From NCBI GenBank assembly GCA_964560355.1, contig CAZLLI010000002.1, positions 5,633 through 69,632 on the forward strand: DNA of 64,000 nt. Direction: 5' to 3'. The notes under the pieces are model-generated. The model was given only the letters and a program-made list of their open reading frames with translations, made no database searches and was not told where the DNA came from. Shown here in pieces: positions 9,312 to 17,687 of this stretch. Within the stretch, counting starts at the first letter, position 1; the number at the start of each line of letters is the position of its first letter. The stretch comes from JAKEHA01 sp964560355 (GTDB lineage Bacteria; Krumholzibacteriota; Krumholzibacteriia; WVZY01; JAKEHA01). Made by a program: the position numbers and the translations under genes.

Positions 9312-9758
9312 CTAGCGGTCAGAGGGCGGTCGCGGCGTCCACTCGTCTTTGCCGAGCGACGCGTTGAGCTTGAAGTGCGTCGTGCTGTAGAGCGCGCCCG
9401 CGGCGGCGGCGGCGCCGGTCATGATCCAGGTGGTGTCTTCGTCGAACGCGCCCAGCGTGTTGCCGATGGCACCCACGAACATGGCCAGCGTACCCGCGGT
9501 GCCGGCGCCGAACAGCGCCGCTTCGAAGAACGAGGTGGGCGCGTAGTTGGGCGGCGTGAACGGATTGAGCGAGAGCGTGAGGTAGGCGGGCGCGCCGGCG
9601 TCGACGGTGCGCTTCGCGAAATAGTTGGATAAGAGTAGCCCCTGCGACAGGGGGGCAACGCCGTACGACGGACGCGCGACGCGCGTGCTGTCGGGGTCCG
9701 ACGCGGCCGCCGCGGGCGCGGCGACCAGCAATGCCAAGAGGATGACGAGCGATCTCAT
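9312..9758 (-). CDS. Hypothetical exported protein
   Basis: The 148-residue protein starts MRSLVILLALLVAAPAAAA, a typical Sec signal peptide, followed by a mature region with two hydrophobic stretches (about residues 85-105 and 112-130). The frame is open upstream of 9758, but ATG 9758 is preferred because GAGGAGT lies just before it and the signal peptide starts there. No family is recognised. It is convergent with the lipoprotein gene at 8780 and divergent from the methyltransferase gene. Confidence 0.65.
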   Translation of the reverse strand: MRSLVILLALLVAAPAAAASDPDSTRVARPSYGVAPLSQGLLLSNYFAKRTVDAGAPAYLTLSLNPFTPPNYAPTSFFEAALFGAGTAGTLAMFVGAIGNTLGAFDEDTTWIMTGAAAAAGALYSTTHFKLNASLGKDEWTPRPPSDR

Positions 9759-9784
9759 GGGACTCCTCGGCGCGTGCCGAGAAG

Positions 9785-9790
9785 TATAAC
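9785..9790 (+). promoter_or_regulatory. -10 element, probable leaderless start
   Basis: TATAAC (5 of 6 consensus matches) ends 6 bp before the ATG at 9797, so the transcript would begin at or within a base or two of the start codon. There is no Shine-Dalgarno in the gap. Confidence 0.5.
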
Positions 9791-9796
9791 ACCGCG

Positions 9797-10615
9797 ATGA
9801 CAGCGAACGAAAACGAATACGTGCTCGGCACCGACGACGCCGAGCTCCTGCGCCTCGGCCTGCAGCACCGCTTGTGGAGCGTACAAGCGTTTGCGTGCTG
9901 GGAGCGCGCGGGTGTGGCACCCGGGCGCACCGTGCTCGACGTGGGCGCGGGGCCGGGCTTCGCGACCCTCGACCTCGCGCAGTTGGTGACGCGGTCGGGG
10001 CGCGTGATCGCGGTCGACGAATCCGAGCGCTTCCTGCGCCACCTGCAAGACCGCGCGCGCGTGCTCGGCATCGCGCACGTGGAGACGCGCACCGAGGACG
10101 TGCAAGCGCTCGCGCTGCCCGCGGGCAGCGTCGACGTCGCCTACGCGCGCTGGGTGCTGTGCTTCACGCCGCGCCCCGACGACGTGATCGCGGGGGTCGC
10201 GGCCGCGCTCAAGCCGGGCGGCGCGTTCGCGGTGCAGGATTACATCAACTGGGGCGCGCTTTCGCTCTCGCCCACGAGCGACGCGTTTCTGCGCGTGATG
10301 CCGTCGGTGGGGAAGAGCTGGCGTGACCACGGCGGCGACTGGCAGGTGGGCGCGCGCCTTCCCGCCATGATGGCGAAGCACGGTCTTCGCGTCGAAGCCA
10401 TGCGGCCGCTCCAGCGCATCGCGCGCTCGAGCGATCCCTTGTGGCAGTGGCCCACCACCTTCTTCGCGAATTTCATCCCGCGCCTGGTCGAACAGGGCCT
10501 GGTGAGCGCCGCCGACTGGAACGAGATGGAACGCGACTGGCGTGAGCGCTCGCGCGACCCCAACGCGTTCTTCTGGACGCCCTCCATGGTCGAAATCGTC
10601 GCGCGCCGCGTCTAG
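9797..10615 (+). CDS. Class I SAM-dependent methyltransferase
   Basis: This 272-residue cytoplasmic enzyme carries motif I of Rossmann-fold methyltransferases (VLDVGAGPGFATLDLA, about residues 46-61) and an acidic post-I residue in VIAVDESERFL. It also has a motif II/III region (VDVAYARWVLCFTPRPDDV, then LKPGGAFAVQDY). It resembles UbiE/Methyltransf_11-type small-molecule methyltransferases; the substrate is not evident. It appears to be transcribed from its own promoter as a leaderless mRNA. Confidence 0.85.
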   Translation: MTANENEYVLGTDDAELLRLGLQHRLWSVQAFACWERAGVAPGRTVLDVGAGPGFATLDLAQLVTRSGRVIAVDESERFLRHLQDRARVLGIAHVETRTEDVQALALPAGSVDVAYARWVLCFTPRPDDVIAGVAAALKPGGAFAVQDYINWGALSLSPTSDAFLRVMPSVGKSWRDHGGDWQVGARLPAMMAKHGLRVEAMRPLQRIARSSDPLWQWPTTFFANFIPRLVEQGLVSAADWNEMERDWRERSRDPNAFFWTPSMVEIVARRV

Positions 10616-10659
10616 AAGCCCCCCTCGAAAGCCCTTCGCCCCGCGCTCGGGGCATGTCG

Positions 10660-10665
10660 TATAAT
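10660..10665 (+). promoter_or_regulatory. Consensus -10 (TATAAT), probable leaderless start
   Basis: A perfect TATAAT ends 6 bp before ATG 10672. This argues for ATG 10672 over the in-frame ATG at 10654, which lies upstream of the -10. No -35 match is seen at 17 bp. Confidence 0.5.
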
Positions 10666-10671
10666 GCGCCG

Positions 10672-11412
10672 ATGGATCACCTCGCGACGTTCATCGTCGT
10701 CGGGTTCGTCGCCCAGATGATCGACGGGACTCTCGGCATGGCGTACGGCTTGAGCGCGACCACGTTCCTGTTGGCGGCGGGCATTCCGCCCGCGGTCGCG
10801 AGTGCGAGCGTGCACGCGGCGGAAGTGATCACCACCGGCGTGTCGGGGCTCTCGCACTGGAACTCGGGCAACGTGAACGGATACCTGGTGCGGCGGCTCG
10901 TGATTCCCGGCATGCTCGGTGCTGCCGTCGGCGCGTACATCCTGGCCTCGGTGCCGGGCGAGCGCATCAAGCCGTTTTCGGCCGCGTACCTCGGCGTCAT
11001 GGGACTGTTCATCGTGTGGAAGGGGCTGCGTCGCGTGATGGAGCACCGCGAAGTGCGCTCGCACCTGATTCCGCTCGGCGCCGCGGGCGGGTTTCTCGAC
11101 GCCATCGGCGGCGGCGGCTGGGGCCCCATCGTTGTCTCGACGCTGGTCGCGCGCGGCAACCACCCGCGCTACTCGATCGGGTCGGTCAACTTCGCCGAGT
11201 TCTTCGTGGCGGCGTCGGCGTCGGTGACGTTCATTCTCACCATCGGATTGTCGTTCTGGACCGCCATCGCGGGACTCGCGATCGGCGGCGCCGTCGCGGC
11301 ACCGATCGCGGCCCAGCTCACCAAGCGCGTGCCGACGCGCGGACTCATGATCACGGTCGGCGTTCTCATTATTGCCTTGAGCGTACGAACCCTCTACACG
11401 GTGTTGCGATGA
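10672..11412 (+). CDS. TauE/SafE (TSUP) family permease
   Basis: This 246-residue integral membrane protein has about seven to eight hydrophobic segments. The family's two internally related halves are visible: GFVAQMIDGTLGMAYGLSAT near the N-terminus, and GAAGGFLDAIGGGGWGPIV in the middle, each a glycine-rich re-entrant motif. TSUP proteins move sulfite, sulfonates or related organic anions across the inner membrane; the substrate here is unknown. The stop overlaps the ATG of the following acetyltransferase by four bases (ATGA), implying translational coupling. Confidence 0.88.
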   Translation: MDHLATFIVVGFVAQMIDGTLGMAYGLSATTFLLAAGIPPAVASASVHAAEVITTGVSGLSHWNSGNVNGYLVRRLVIPGMLGAAVGAYILASVPGERIKPFSAAYLGVMGLFIVWKGLRRVMEHREVRSHLIPLGAAGGFLDAIGGGGWGPIVVSTLVARGNHPRYSIGSVNFAEFFVAASASVTFILTIGLSFWTAIAGLAIGGAVAAPIAAQLTKRVPTRGLMITVGVLIIALSVRTLYTVLR

Positions 11413-11984
11413 AACCAAAGCGTCGAACCCCCGCCAGCCCCGCCTCCGAAGAAACCGTACTCCGCCTCACGCCCGCGAGCGAGCGCGACGTCGACGCGTG
11501 GCGCGCGATGCGCGAGGACCTCTACGACGGCGTCGACGAGGCCTTCAACGAGTTCGAGATGGGACTCATCCTTGCGTCGAGCGACCGCGCGTGCCTGTTG
11601 GTGCGCGCGCCCAACGACGAAGCGGTGGGCTTCATCGAGGTGTCGCTGCGCAACGTCGTCGACGGCTGCCTGGGCGGCCCGGTCGGCTACGTCGAAGGGA
11701 TCTACCTGGTGCCGAGCTGGCGCGGGTTGGGTCTCGGCCCCGGCATGATCGAAGCCGTCGGCGAGTGGTTCCGCTCGCAGGGCTGCCGCGACATGGCCAC
11801 CGACGCCGAGCTCGAGAACACCGACGCGCAGGAGTTCTGGAGCGACCTCGGCTTCGAGGAGACGTGGCGCATCGTGCAGTATCGAAAGTCGCTCGGCGAG
11901 CCGGAAGCGGACCAGAAGCGCAAGGCGAAGCGCAAGCCGTCGAAGGGGGCGCGCGCGGCGAAGAAGAAGTCGCGCCGGCGCTAG
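11409..11984 (+). CDS. AAC(6')-type GNAT acetyltransferase with lysine-rich tail
   Basis: The protein has 191 residues. Residues about 14-165 follow the pattern of aminoglycoside 6'-N-acetyltransferase-like GNATs: DVDAWRAMREDLY, a conserved VGFIEVSLR strand, GYVEGIYLVPSWRGLGLG as the acetyl-CoA loop, and DAELENTDAQEFWSDLGFEE. The last ~25 residues are almost entirely Lys, Arg, Ala and Ser, giving a highly basic tail that is not part of the enzyme fold. Chromosomal relatives often act on substrates other than antibiotics, so resistance should not be assumed. It overlaps the upstream permease gene by four bases. Confidence 0.8.
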   Translation: MKPKRRTPASPASEETVLRLTPASERDVDAWRAMREDLYDGVDEAFNEFEMGLILASSDRACLLVRAPNDEAVGFIEVSLRNVVDGCLGGPVGYVEGIYLVPSWRGLGLGPGMIEAVGEWFRSQGCRDMATDAELENTDAQEFWSDLGFEETWRIVQYRKSLGEPEADQKRKAKRKPSKGARAAKKKSRRR

Positions 11985-11988
11985 GGCC

Positions 11989-12573
11989 GTGGTCGAGACC
12001 GTCACCAGCATCTTTGCGGGCGTAGGGCTGGCCGCCGCGTGCGGCTTCCGCGTCTTCGTGCCGCTGCTCGTGTTGAGCATCGCGTCGACCTTGGGAGCGA
12101 TTCCGCTCGCGCACGACTTCGCGTGGATCGCGACCACGCCGGCGTTGATCGCGCTCGCCACCGCGACCGTGATGGAGATCGCCGCCTACTACGTGCCGTG
12201 GCTCGACCACGCGCTCGACGTCATCGCGACGCCGGCCGCGATCCTGGCCGGCGTGATCGCGACCGCGGCGGTGCTGCCCGACGTGGGCCCGACGCTGCGC
12301 TGGGCGCTCGCGATCGTGGGCGGCGGCGGCGCGGCGGGCGCGGTGCAAGGCGCGACCGTTCTCCTGCGCCTCAAGTCGGGCGTCACGACGGGCGGCGTCG
12401 CCAACCCGCTCGTGTCGACGGGGGAGACGGCGTCGTCGACGGTGACGTCGGTGCTCGCGGTCGTGGTCCCCATCCTCGCCTTCCTGCTCGTGCTCGCGAC
12501 CGTGATTCTCTTGGTGGCACTCGCGCGCCGCGCGCTCGCGCCGCCGCGGCGCGAACCACCCCCGGCCGCGTAG
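11989..12573 (+). CDS. DUF4126 family membrane protein
   Basis: This 194-residue polytopic membrane protein starts at GTG, four bases after the previous stop. It matches the DUF4126 family: an N-terminal GLAAACGFRVFVPLLVLS, a central ALIALATATVMEIAAYYVPWLDHALD, and a glycine-rich GGGGAAGAVQGATVLLR helix. Members are small inner-membrane proteins of unknown role. The C-terminus after the last helix is short, basic and proline-rich. It is part of a compact plus-strand run from 10672 onward. Confidence 0.75.
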   Translation: MVETVTSIFAGVGLAAACGFRVFVPLLVLSIASTLGAIPLAHDFAWIATTPALIALATATVMEIAAYYVPWLDHALDVIATPAAILAGVIATAAVLPDVGPTLRWALAIVGGGGAAGAVQGATVLLRLKSGVTTGGVANPLVSTGETASSTVTSVLAVVVPILAFLLVLATVILLVALARRALAPPRREPPPAA

Positions 12574-12624
12574 CGCGGGAAGCGCTGGACGCCGCGCTCG
12601 GGTATTCGCTACCCTTCGGGACCG

Positions 12625-12933
12625 ATGAAACGGCTCCAGGTCTATTCCACCCCCGACATCACGGTGACCTTCGACCCGAACGTCTGCCGACACTCCGGCG
12701 TGTGCCTGAGGACGCTCCCGAAGGTGTTCGACGTGCGCCGCGCCAAGTGGATCCACGCCGACGCCGCGGAGGCCGATCGCGTCGCCCACGCGATCGAGAA
12801 ATGCCCCTCGGGCGCGTTGCAGTATTACCGTAACGTCGACCGCGATCCTCAAGCAAGAGCACGACTTGACAGAGCGATGGCAGCCAACCAGGCGGCCCTC
12901 GCCGCTAGCGCCGACGAGACCGAGGAGTCGTGA
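12625..12933 (+). CDS. Small (4Fe-4S) ferredoxin-like protein (Fer4_19 type)
   Basis: The protein has 102 residues. Residues about 14-70 carry the pattern DPNVCRHSGVCLRTLPKVF followed about 30 residues later by IEKCPSGALQYY. This three-cysteine arrangement is the signature of the divergent mono-cluster ferredoxins (Fer4_19, formerly DUF1271). In other genomes they occur alone or fused to CDGSH or acetyltransferase domains and probably carry electrons. The C-terminal 30 residues are an alpha-helical alanine-rich extension. It is encoded 50 bp after the DUF4126 gene. Confidence 0.82.
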   Translation: MKRLQVYSTPDITVTFDPNVCRHSGVCLRTLPKVFDVRRAKWIHADAAEADRVAHAIEKCPSGALQYYRNVDRDPQARARLDRAMAANQAALAASADETEES

Positions 12934-12946
12934 CGCGACGCGCACC

Positions 12947-13816
12947 ATGAGTACCTTCCGACTCCCCGACGCCACCCACATCGGCTACGTGCACCTGCGC
13001 GTGCGCGACCTCGAGCGCACGCTCTCGTTCTACCTCGACGTGCTGGGCTTGAAGCTGGTGAGCGGCGGCATGAGCACGGCGACGCTCTCGGCCAACGGAC
13101 GCGGGCCCGGGCTGCTCGTGCTGACCGAGAAGAAAGACGCGCCCGCGCGGCCCCCGCGCTCGCCGGGGCTGTACCACACCGCGTTCCGTGTTCCCAGCCG
13201 GCGTGCGCTCGCGCTCGCGATCGCGCACCTGCGCGACTCGGGCTGGCCGCTCGACGGATTCGCCGACCACGACGTGAGCGAAGCCGTGTACCTCTCCGAC
13301 CCCGAAGGCAACGGCATCGAAGTGTACGCGGACCGTCCGCGCGCGACCTGGCCGCTCCGCGACGGCCACGTCGAAATGGTGACGGTGCCGCTCGACCTGG
13401 ACGACCTCATGCGCGAGCTCGCCGACTTCCCGGGCGCGTGGGAGGGCATCGACCCCGCGACCGACGTCGGCCACGTGCACCTGCGCGTGGGGGACCTCGA
13501 GCGCACGGAGGCGTTCTACGCGCACCTGCTCGGCTTCGACGTGACCCAGCGCACGCTCCCGCGCGCGCTCTTCATGTCCGCGGGCGGGTATCACCACCAC
13601 ATCGGCGGCAACACCTGGCACAGCGAAGGGGGCCCGCGCCCACCCGCGGACGCGCACGGACTCATCTCCTACAGCGTGGTAGTGCCCGACGCGACTGCGA
13701 TCGCGTCGCTGGAAACGCGGCTGCGCGACGCGTCGGTGCCCGTGCGCACCGACAACGAGGGCGGCCTGCGCGCCGCCGACCCCGACGGCAACTTCATCGA
13801 AGTGGTGGCGGCGTAA
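12947..13816 (+). CDS. Two-domain glyoxalase/VOC protein, catechol 2,3-dioxygenase-like
   Basis: This 289-residue protein consists of two VOC modules. Module one begins IGYVHLRVRDLERTLSFYLDVLGL (about residues 12-35) and ends YLSDPEGNGIEVYADRP. Module two begins VGHVHLRVGDLERTEAFYAHLLGF and ends ADPDGNFIEV. Metal ligands of the second module are readable as His in GHVHL, His in GYHHHIGGNTW and the final Glu. This is the layout of CatE-type extradiol dioxygenases, where the second module holds the iron. The substrate is unknown. Its stop shares one base with the ATG of the PPK2 gene. Confidence 0.85.
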   Translation: MSTFRLPDATHIGYVHLRVRDLERTLSFYLDVLGLKLVSGGMSTATLSANGRGPGLLVLTEKKDAPARPPRSPGLYHTAFRVPSRRALALAIAHLRDSGWPLDGFADHDVSEAVYLSDPEGNGIEVYADRPRATWPLRDGHVEMVTVPLDLDDLMRELADFPGAWEGIDPATDVGHVHLRVGDLERTEAFYAHLLGFDVTQRTLPRALFMSAGGYHHHIGGNTWHSEGGPRPPADAHGLISYSVVVPDATAIASLETRLRDASVPVRTDNEGGLRAADPDGNFIEVVAA

Positions 13817-14733
13817 TGGCGGGGCGCACGCGCGACCTCGCGCTCCGGCACCGCGTCAAGCACGGCGCGAGCTTTCGCCTGGCCGACCACGACCCGCGCG
13901 ACACCGGCCGCGTGCCGTCGAAGGAGCGCGCGCAGAAACTGCTCGCGCGCGGCATCGAACGCCTGCGGCAGTCGCAAGAGCGGTTGTACGCGCAAGACAC
14001 GTGGTCGGTGCTGCTCATCTTCCAAGCCATGGACGCGGCCGGCAAGGACGGCGCCATTGAGCACGTGATGACGGGCGTCAACCCGCAAGGGTGCGAAGTC
14101 TACTCGTTCAAGGTGCCGTCCGACGAAGAGCTCGACCACGACTTCATGTGGCGCACGAGCAAGCGCCTGCCCGAACGCGGGCGCATCGGTATCTTCAACC
14201 GCTCGTACTACGAAGAAGTGCTGGTCGCGCGCGTCCACCCCGAGGTGCTCGCGCGCCAGCGCGTGCCGGCGCGCCTCATGACGAAGAACGTCTGGAAGCA
14301 GCGCTTCGAAGACATCGCCGCCTTCGAGCGCTACCTCGCGCGCAACGGCGTCGTCGTGCTCAAGTTCTTCCTGCATGTTTCGCGCGAGGAGCAGCAGCGG
14401 CGTTTTCTCGCCCGCATCGACGACCCGTCGAAGCAGTGGAAGTTTTCCTCGGCCGACGTGCGCGAGCGCGGGCACTGGAACGACTACATGCGCGCGTACG
14501 AAGACATGATTCGCCACACCGCGGCGGCGCACGCGCCGTGGTACGTGGTGCCGGCCGACAACAAGTGGTACACGCGCCTGGTGGTGGCGAGTGCGGTGGT
14601 CGAGGCGATGGACGAGCTCGACCTCGCGTTCCCACGCGTGGGCGCGGAAAAGAAGAAAGAACTCGCGGAAGCGAAGCGCCTCCTGGAGAAGGAGTCGCTG
14701 CGCCGACGCTCGAAGAAGGACGGACGACCGTGA
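13816..14733 (+). CDS. ppk2: Polyphosphate kinase 2 family (PPK2) phosphotransferase
   Basis: The 305-residue cytoplasmic enzyme transfers phosphate between polyphosphate and nucleotides. The Walker A-like loop AMDAAGKDG is at residues 71-79, the characteristic NPQGCEVYSFKVPS follows at about 89-102, and the Walker B-like segment GIFNRSYYEEVLVARVHP at about 125-142. The RERGHWNDYMRAYEDM lid segment and the PWYVVPADNKWYTR segment are also present. Single-domain enzymes of this subclass can be ADP- or AMP-phosphorylating; I cannot assign the nucleotide. It is coupled to its neighbours on both sides by one- and four-base overlaps. Confidence 0.93.
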   Translation: MAGRTRDLALRHRVKHGASFRLADHDPRDTGRVPSKERAQKLLARGIERLRQSQERLYAQDTWSVLLIFQAMDAAGKDGAIEHVMTGVNPQGCEVYSFKVPSDEELDHDFMWRTSKRLPERGRIGIFNRSYYEEVLVARVHPEVLARQRVPARLMTKNVWKQRFEDIAAFERYLARNGVVVLKFFLHVSREEQQRRFLARIDDPSKQWKFSSADVRERGHWNDYMRAYEDMIRHTAAAHAPWYVVPADNKWYTRLVVASAVVEAMDELDLAFPRVGAEKKKELAEAKRLLEKESLRRRSKKDGRP

Positions 14734-16853
14734 ACGCACCGAGACGACTTCCCCTCTCTCGCATCGCACTGACCGCGGCCGCCGTCGCGTGCGCGCTCGC
14801 GTCGCGCGCGCCCGCCACGACGCCGGCGCCGCCCGTCGCCGCCAAGCACGCGACCTTCACCGTCACCAACGGCGACACGCTCCGCGACAACTACCGCTGG
14901 CTGCGCGAGAAGACGAGCCCCGACGTGCTGCACTACCTGGAAGCGGAGAATGCGTACTGCGACGCCATGATGGCTCCGACGCTCGCGTTCCAGGAAGCGC
15001 TTTACAAGGAGATGCTCGCGCGCATCCAGGAGACCGACACCGAGGTGCCGTACCGCCGCGGTGACTACTACTACTATTCGCGCACCGAGCAGGGGAAGCA
15101 GTACCCGTACCGCTGTCGCAAGCACGGGAGCCTCGACGCGCCCGAAGAGATCACACTCGACCTGAACGCGATGGCGGCCGGCCACGATTTCTTGAGCGTC
15201 GACGAATACGTCGTGAGCGACGACGGCAATTTGCTCGCGTTCAGCACCGACAGCACCGGCTATCGCCAGTACAACCTGCAGATCAAGGACCTGCGCACCG
15301 GCAAGTTGCTCCCCGACCACGCCGAGCGCGTCACCGCCATCGCGTGGGCGGCCGACAACCAGACGCTGTTCTACGCGCAAGAGGATCCCGAGACCAAGCG
15401 CTGGTACCGCATCTATCGCCACGTGCTCGGCACCAATCGCCACGACCTCCTGTTCGAAGAGAAGGACGAGCAATTCGACACCTGGGTGTTTCGCACGCGC
15501 AGCGGCGCGTTCGTCGGAATCGGGAGTTCGAGCTCGACGACCAGCGAGATGTGGGTGATCCCCGCCGACAAGCCGACGCAGGCGCCCGCGTCGGTCGCGG
15601 GGCGGCGCGAGGGACACGAGTACTACCTCGATCACGCGGGGGACCACTTCTTGATCCGCACCAACGACAAGGGGCGCAACTTCCGCCTGGTGTCGGCGCC
15701 GGTGGCTGCGCCGGGCGAGAAGAACTGGAAAGAGGTCGTCGCGCACCGCGACGGTGTCATGCTGGAAGACGTCGACGCCTTCGCGAGCTACACCGTACTG
15801 GCCGAGCGCGAGAAGGGCGTGCCGCAGATCGACGTCATCGACGCCGCCGGCAAGACGCACCGCGTTGAGTTTCCCGAGCCCGTGTACGTGGTGGAGCCCA
15901 GCGCCAACTACGTCTTCGACACGCCAACCTTGCGCTTCGTCTACGAGTCGCTGGTGACGCCCGAGTCCGTGTTCGACTACGACATGAAGACGCACGAGCG
16001 CAAGCTCCTCAAGCAGACCCCGGTGCTGGGCGGCTTCGACGCCACCCAGTACCGCTCCGAGCGCGTCTACGCGACCGCGTCCGACGGCACCCAGGTGCCC
16101 ATTTCGCTCGTCTACAAAGGCAGCGAGCGCCCGCGCAACCGCCCTCTCCTGTTGCTCGGCTACGGCGCTTACGGCGTCTCCAGCGAGCCGTATTTCAATT
16201 CCAATCGTGTGAGCCTGCTCGACCGCGGCGTCGTGTACGGCATCGCGCACATACGGGGTGGCGGCGAGCTCGGCAAGCAGTGGCACGACGGCGGCAAGCT
16301 CATGAACAAGAAGAACACCTTCACCGACTTCATCGCGTGCTGCGAATACTTGATCGCGCAGGGCTACACGTCGAAAGACCAGCTCGCCGTCACCGGGCGC
16401 AGCGCGGGCGGGTTGTTGATGGGTGCCGTCGTCACCATGCGCCCCGACCTGTTCAAGCTCGTATTCACCGCGGTGCCGTTCGTCGACGTCATGAACACCA
16501 TGCTCGACCCCACGCTGCCGCTCACCACGCAGGAATACCTCGAGTGGGGCGACCCCAATGAGAAGGCCGCCTACGACTACATGAAGAGCTACTCGCCCTA
16601 CGACCAGACCAAGCCCGCGTCGTACCCCATCATGCTCGTGCGCACGTCGCTCAACGACAGCCAGGTGATGTACTTCGAACCCGCCAAGTGGGTGGCGAAG
16701 CTGCGTGCGACCAAGACCGACAACCACCTCCTGGTGTTGAAGACGCGCATGGATCCCGGCGGCCACGGCGGCGCGTCGGGCCGCTACGACCGCCTGCGCG
16801 ACGTCGCCTTCGAGTACGCGTTCATGCTGTGGAACTTGGGGATCAAGCAATAA
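14730..16853 (+). CDS. ptrB: Oligopeptidase B-type S9 serine peptidase
   Basis: This is a 707-residue prolyl-oligopeptidase-family enzyme. An N-terminal hydrophobic segment (residues about 11-25) suggests export or anchoring. A seven-bladed propeller region occupies about 90-430. The catalytic domain holds LLGYGAYG, AHIRGGGELGKQWHDGGK, the nucleophile motif GRSAGG, and the catalytic histidine in DPGGHGGASGR. YPIMLVRTSLNDSQVMYFEPAKWVAKLR matches the oligopeptidase B group, which cleaves after basic residues, better than prolyl oligopeptidase. Translation starts at GTG, overlapping the PPK2 stop by four bases. It is the second large oligopeptidase in this window. Confidence 0.9.
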   Translation: MNAPRRLPLSRIALTAAAVACALASRAPATTPAPPVAAKHATFTVTNGDTLRDNYRWLREKTSPDVLHYLEAENAYCDAMMAPTLAFQEALYKEMLARIQETDTEVPYRRGDYYYYSRTEQGKQYPYRCRKHGSLDAPEEITLDLNAMAAGHDFLSVDEYVVSDDGNLLAFSTDSTGYRQYNLQIKDLRTGKLLPDHAERVTAIAWAADNQTLFYAQEDPETKRWYRIYRHVLGTNRHDLLFEEKDEQFDTWVFRTRSGAFVGIGSSSSTTSEMWVIPADKPTQAPASVAGRREGHEYYLDHAGDHFLIRTNDKGRNFRLVSAPVAAPGEKNWKEVVAHRDGVMLEDVDAFASYTVLAEREKGVPQIDVIDAAGKTHRVEFPEPVYVVEPSANYVFDTPTLRFVYESLVTPESVFDYDMKTHERKLLKQTPVLGGFDATQYRSERVYATASDGTQVPISLVYKGSERPRNRPLLLLGYGAYGVSSEPYFNSNRVSLLDRGVVYGIAHIRGGGELGKQWHDGGKLMNKKNTFTDFIACCEYLIAQGYTSKDQLAVTGRSAGGLLMGAVVTMRPDLFKLVFTAVPFVDVMNTMLDPTLPLTTQEYLEWGDPNEKAAYDYMKSYSPYDQTKPASYPIMLVRTSLNDSQVMYFEPAKWVAKLRATKTDNHLLVLKTRMDPGGHGGASGRYDRLRDVAFEYAFMLWNLGIKQ

Positions 16854-17647
16854 TGAGCACGACCCCCGCTCGCGTGCGCGACGTGCAGGCGTGGCTCGCG
16901 CTGTTGCACGACCTCGCGGATCGCGCCGACGAAATCGCGCTCGCGCACTTTCGCTCGACGCGCTTGCGCGTCGACGACAAGAGCGACGGCTCGCCGGTGA
17001 GCGAAGCCGACCGCGCCATCGAGTCGATGGCGCGTGACGTGGTTGCGTCGCGCGCACCCGAGCTGGGCGTGTTCGGGGAAGAGGAAGGCGAATCGGCGTC
17101 GCGGAGCGGAGCGCGCCTCATCATCGACCCCATCGACGGGACGCGCAACTTCGTGCGCGGGATTCCCGTCTTCGGTTCGCTGCTCGCGATCGAAGAGGCG
17201 GGCGTGGTGGTGGCGGGGGTGGTGTCGGCGCCGGCGCTGGGGAGCCGCTGGCACGCCGCGCGCGGCGCGGGGGCGTTCGCGGGGACGCGTCGCCTGCAGG
17301 TGTCGGACATCGCGGAGCTGTCGCGCGCGCACGTGTTCCACGGCGACTTGAGCGGCCGCAGCGAAGGACGGGTGCCGTCGGGCCTGCCGAATTTGCTGCG
17401 CGCGGTCGAGCGCACGCGCGGCTTCGGAGATTTCTACCAGCACATGCTGGTCGCGGAGGGAGCGGGGGAGGTCGCGCTCGACTTCAAGATGCAACCGTGG
17501 GACATCGCCGCGGTGAAGATCGTGGTCGACGAAGCGGGCGGGCGCGCGACCTCGCTCGCGGGCGAGGACACCATCTACGGCGGCAGCCTCGTCTCCAGCA
17601 ACGGCCGGGTCCACGCGGCGGTGGCGACCTTCTTGTACGCCCCGTGA
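16853..17647 (+). CDS. Inositol-monophosphatase-family phosphatase, HisN-like
   Basis: The 264-residue enzyme has the metal-binding motifs of the lithium-sensitive phosphatase family: GEEEGE at about residues 75-80, DPIDGTRNFVRG at about 91-102, and PWDIAAVKIVVDEAGG near 216-231. The sequence DPIDGTRNFVRGIPVFGSLLA is the form seen in histidinol-phosphatase HisN proteins and in related inositol phosphatases. A role in histidine biosynthesis is possible, but no his genes are nearby. The ATG overlaps the upstream TAA by one base. Confidence 0.87.
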   Translation: MSTTPARVRDVQAWLALLHDLADRADEIALAHFRSTRLRVDDKSDGSPVSEADRAIESMARDVVASRAPELGVFGEEEGESASRSGARLIIDPIDGTRNFVRGIPVFGSLLAIEEAGVVVAGVVSAPALGSRWHAARGAGAFAGTRRLQVSDIAELSRAHVFHGDLSGRSEGRVPSGLPNLLRAVERTRGFGDFYQHMLVAEGAGEVALDFKMQPWDIAAVKIVVDEAGGRATSLAGEDTIYGGSLVSSNGRVHAAVATFLYAP

Positions 17648-17687
17648 TTGATCACCACCACCGCGCTTTCCCGATTTCTCAAACGCG

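Noticed and set aside
14484..17057. 857-codon minus-strand frame opposite oligopeptidase B
   Set aside because: No family pattern; antisense shadow of a well-supported enzyme.
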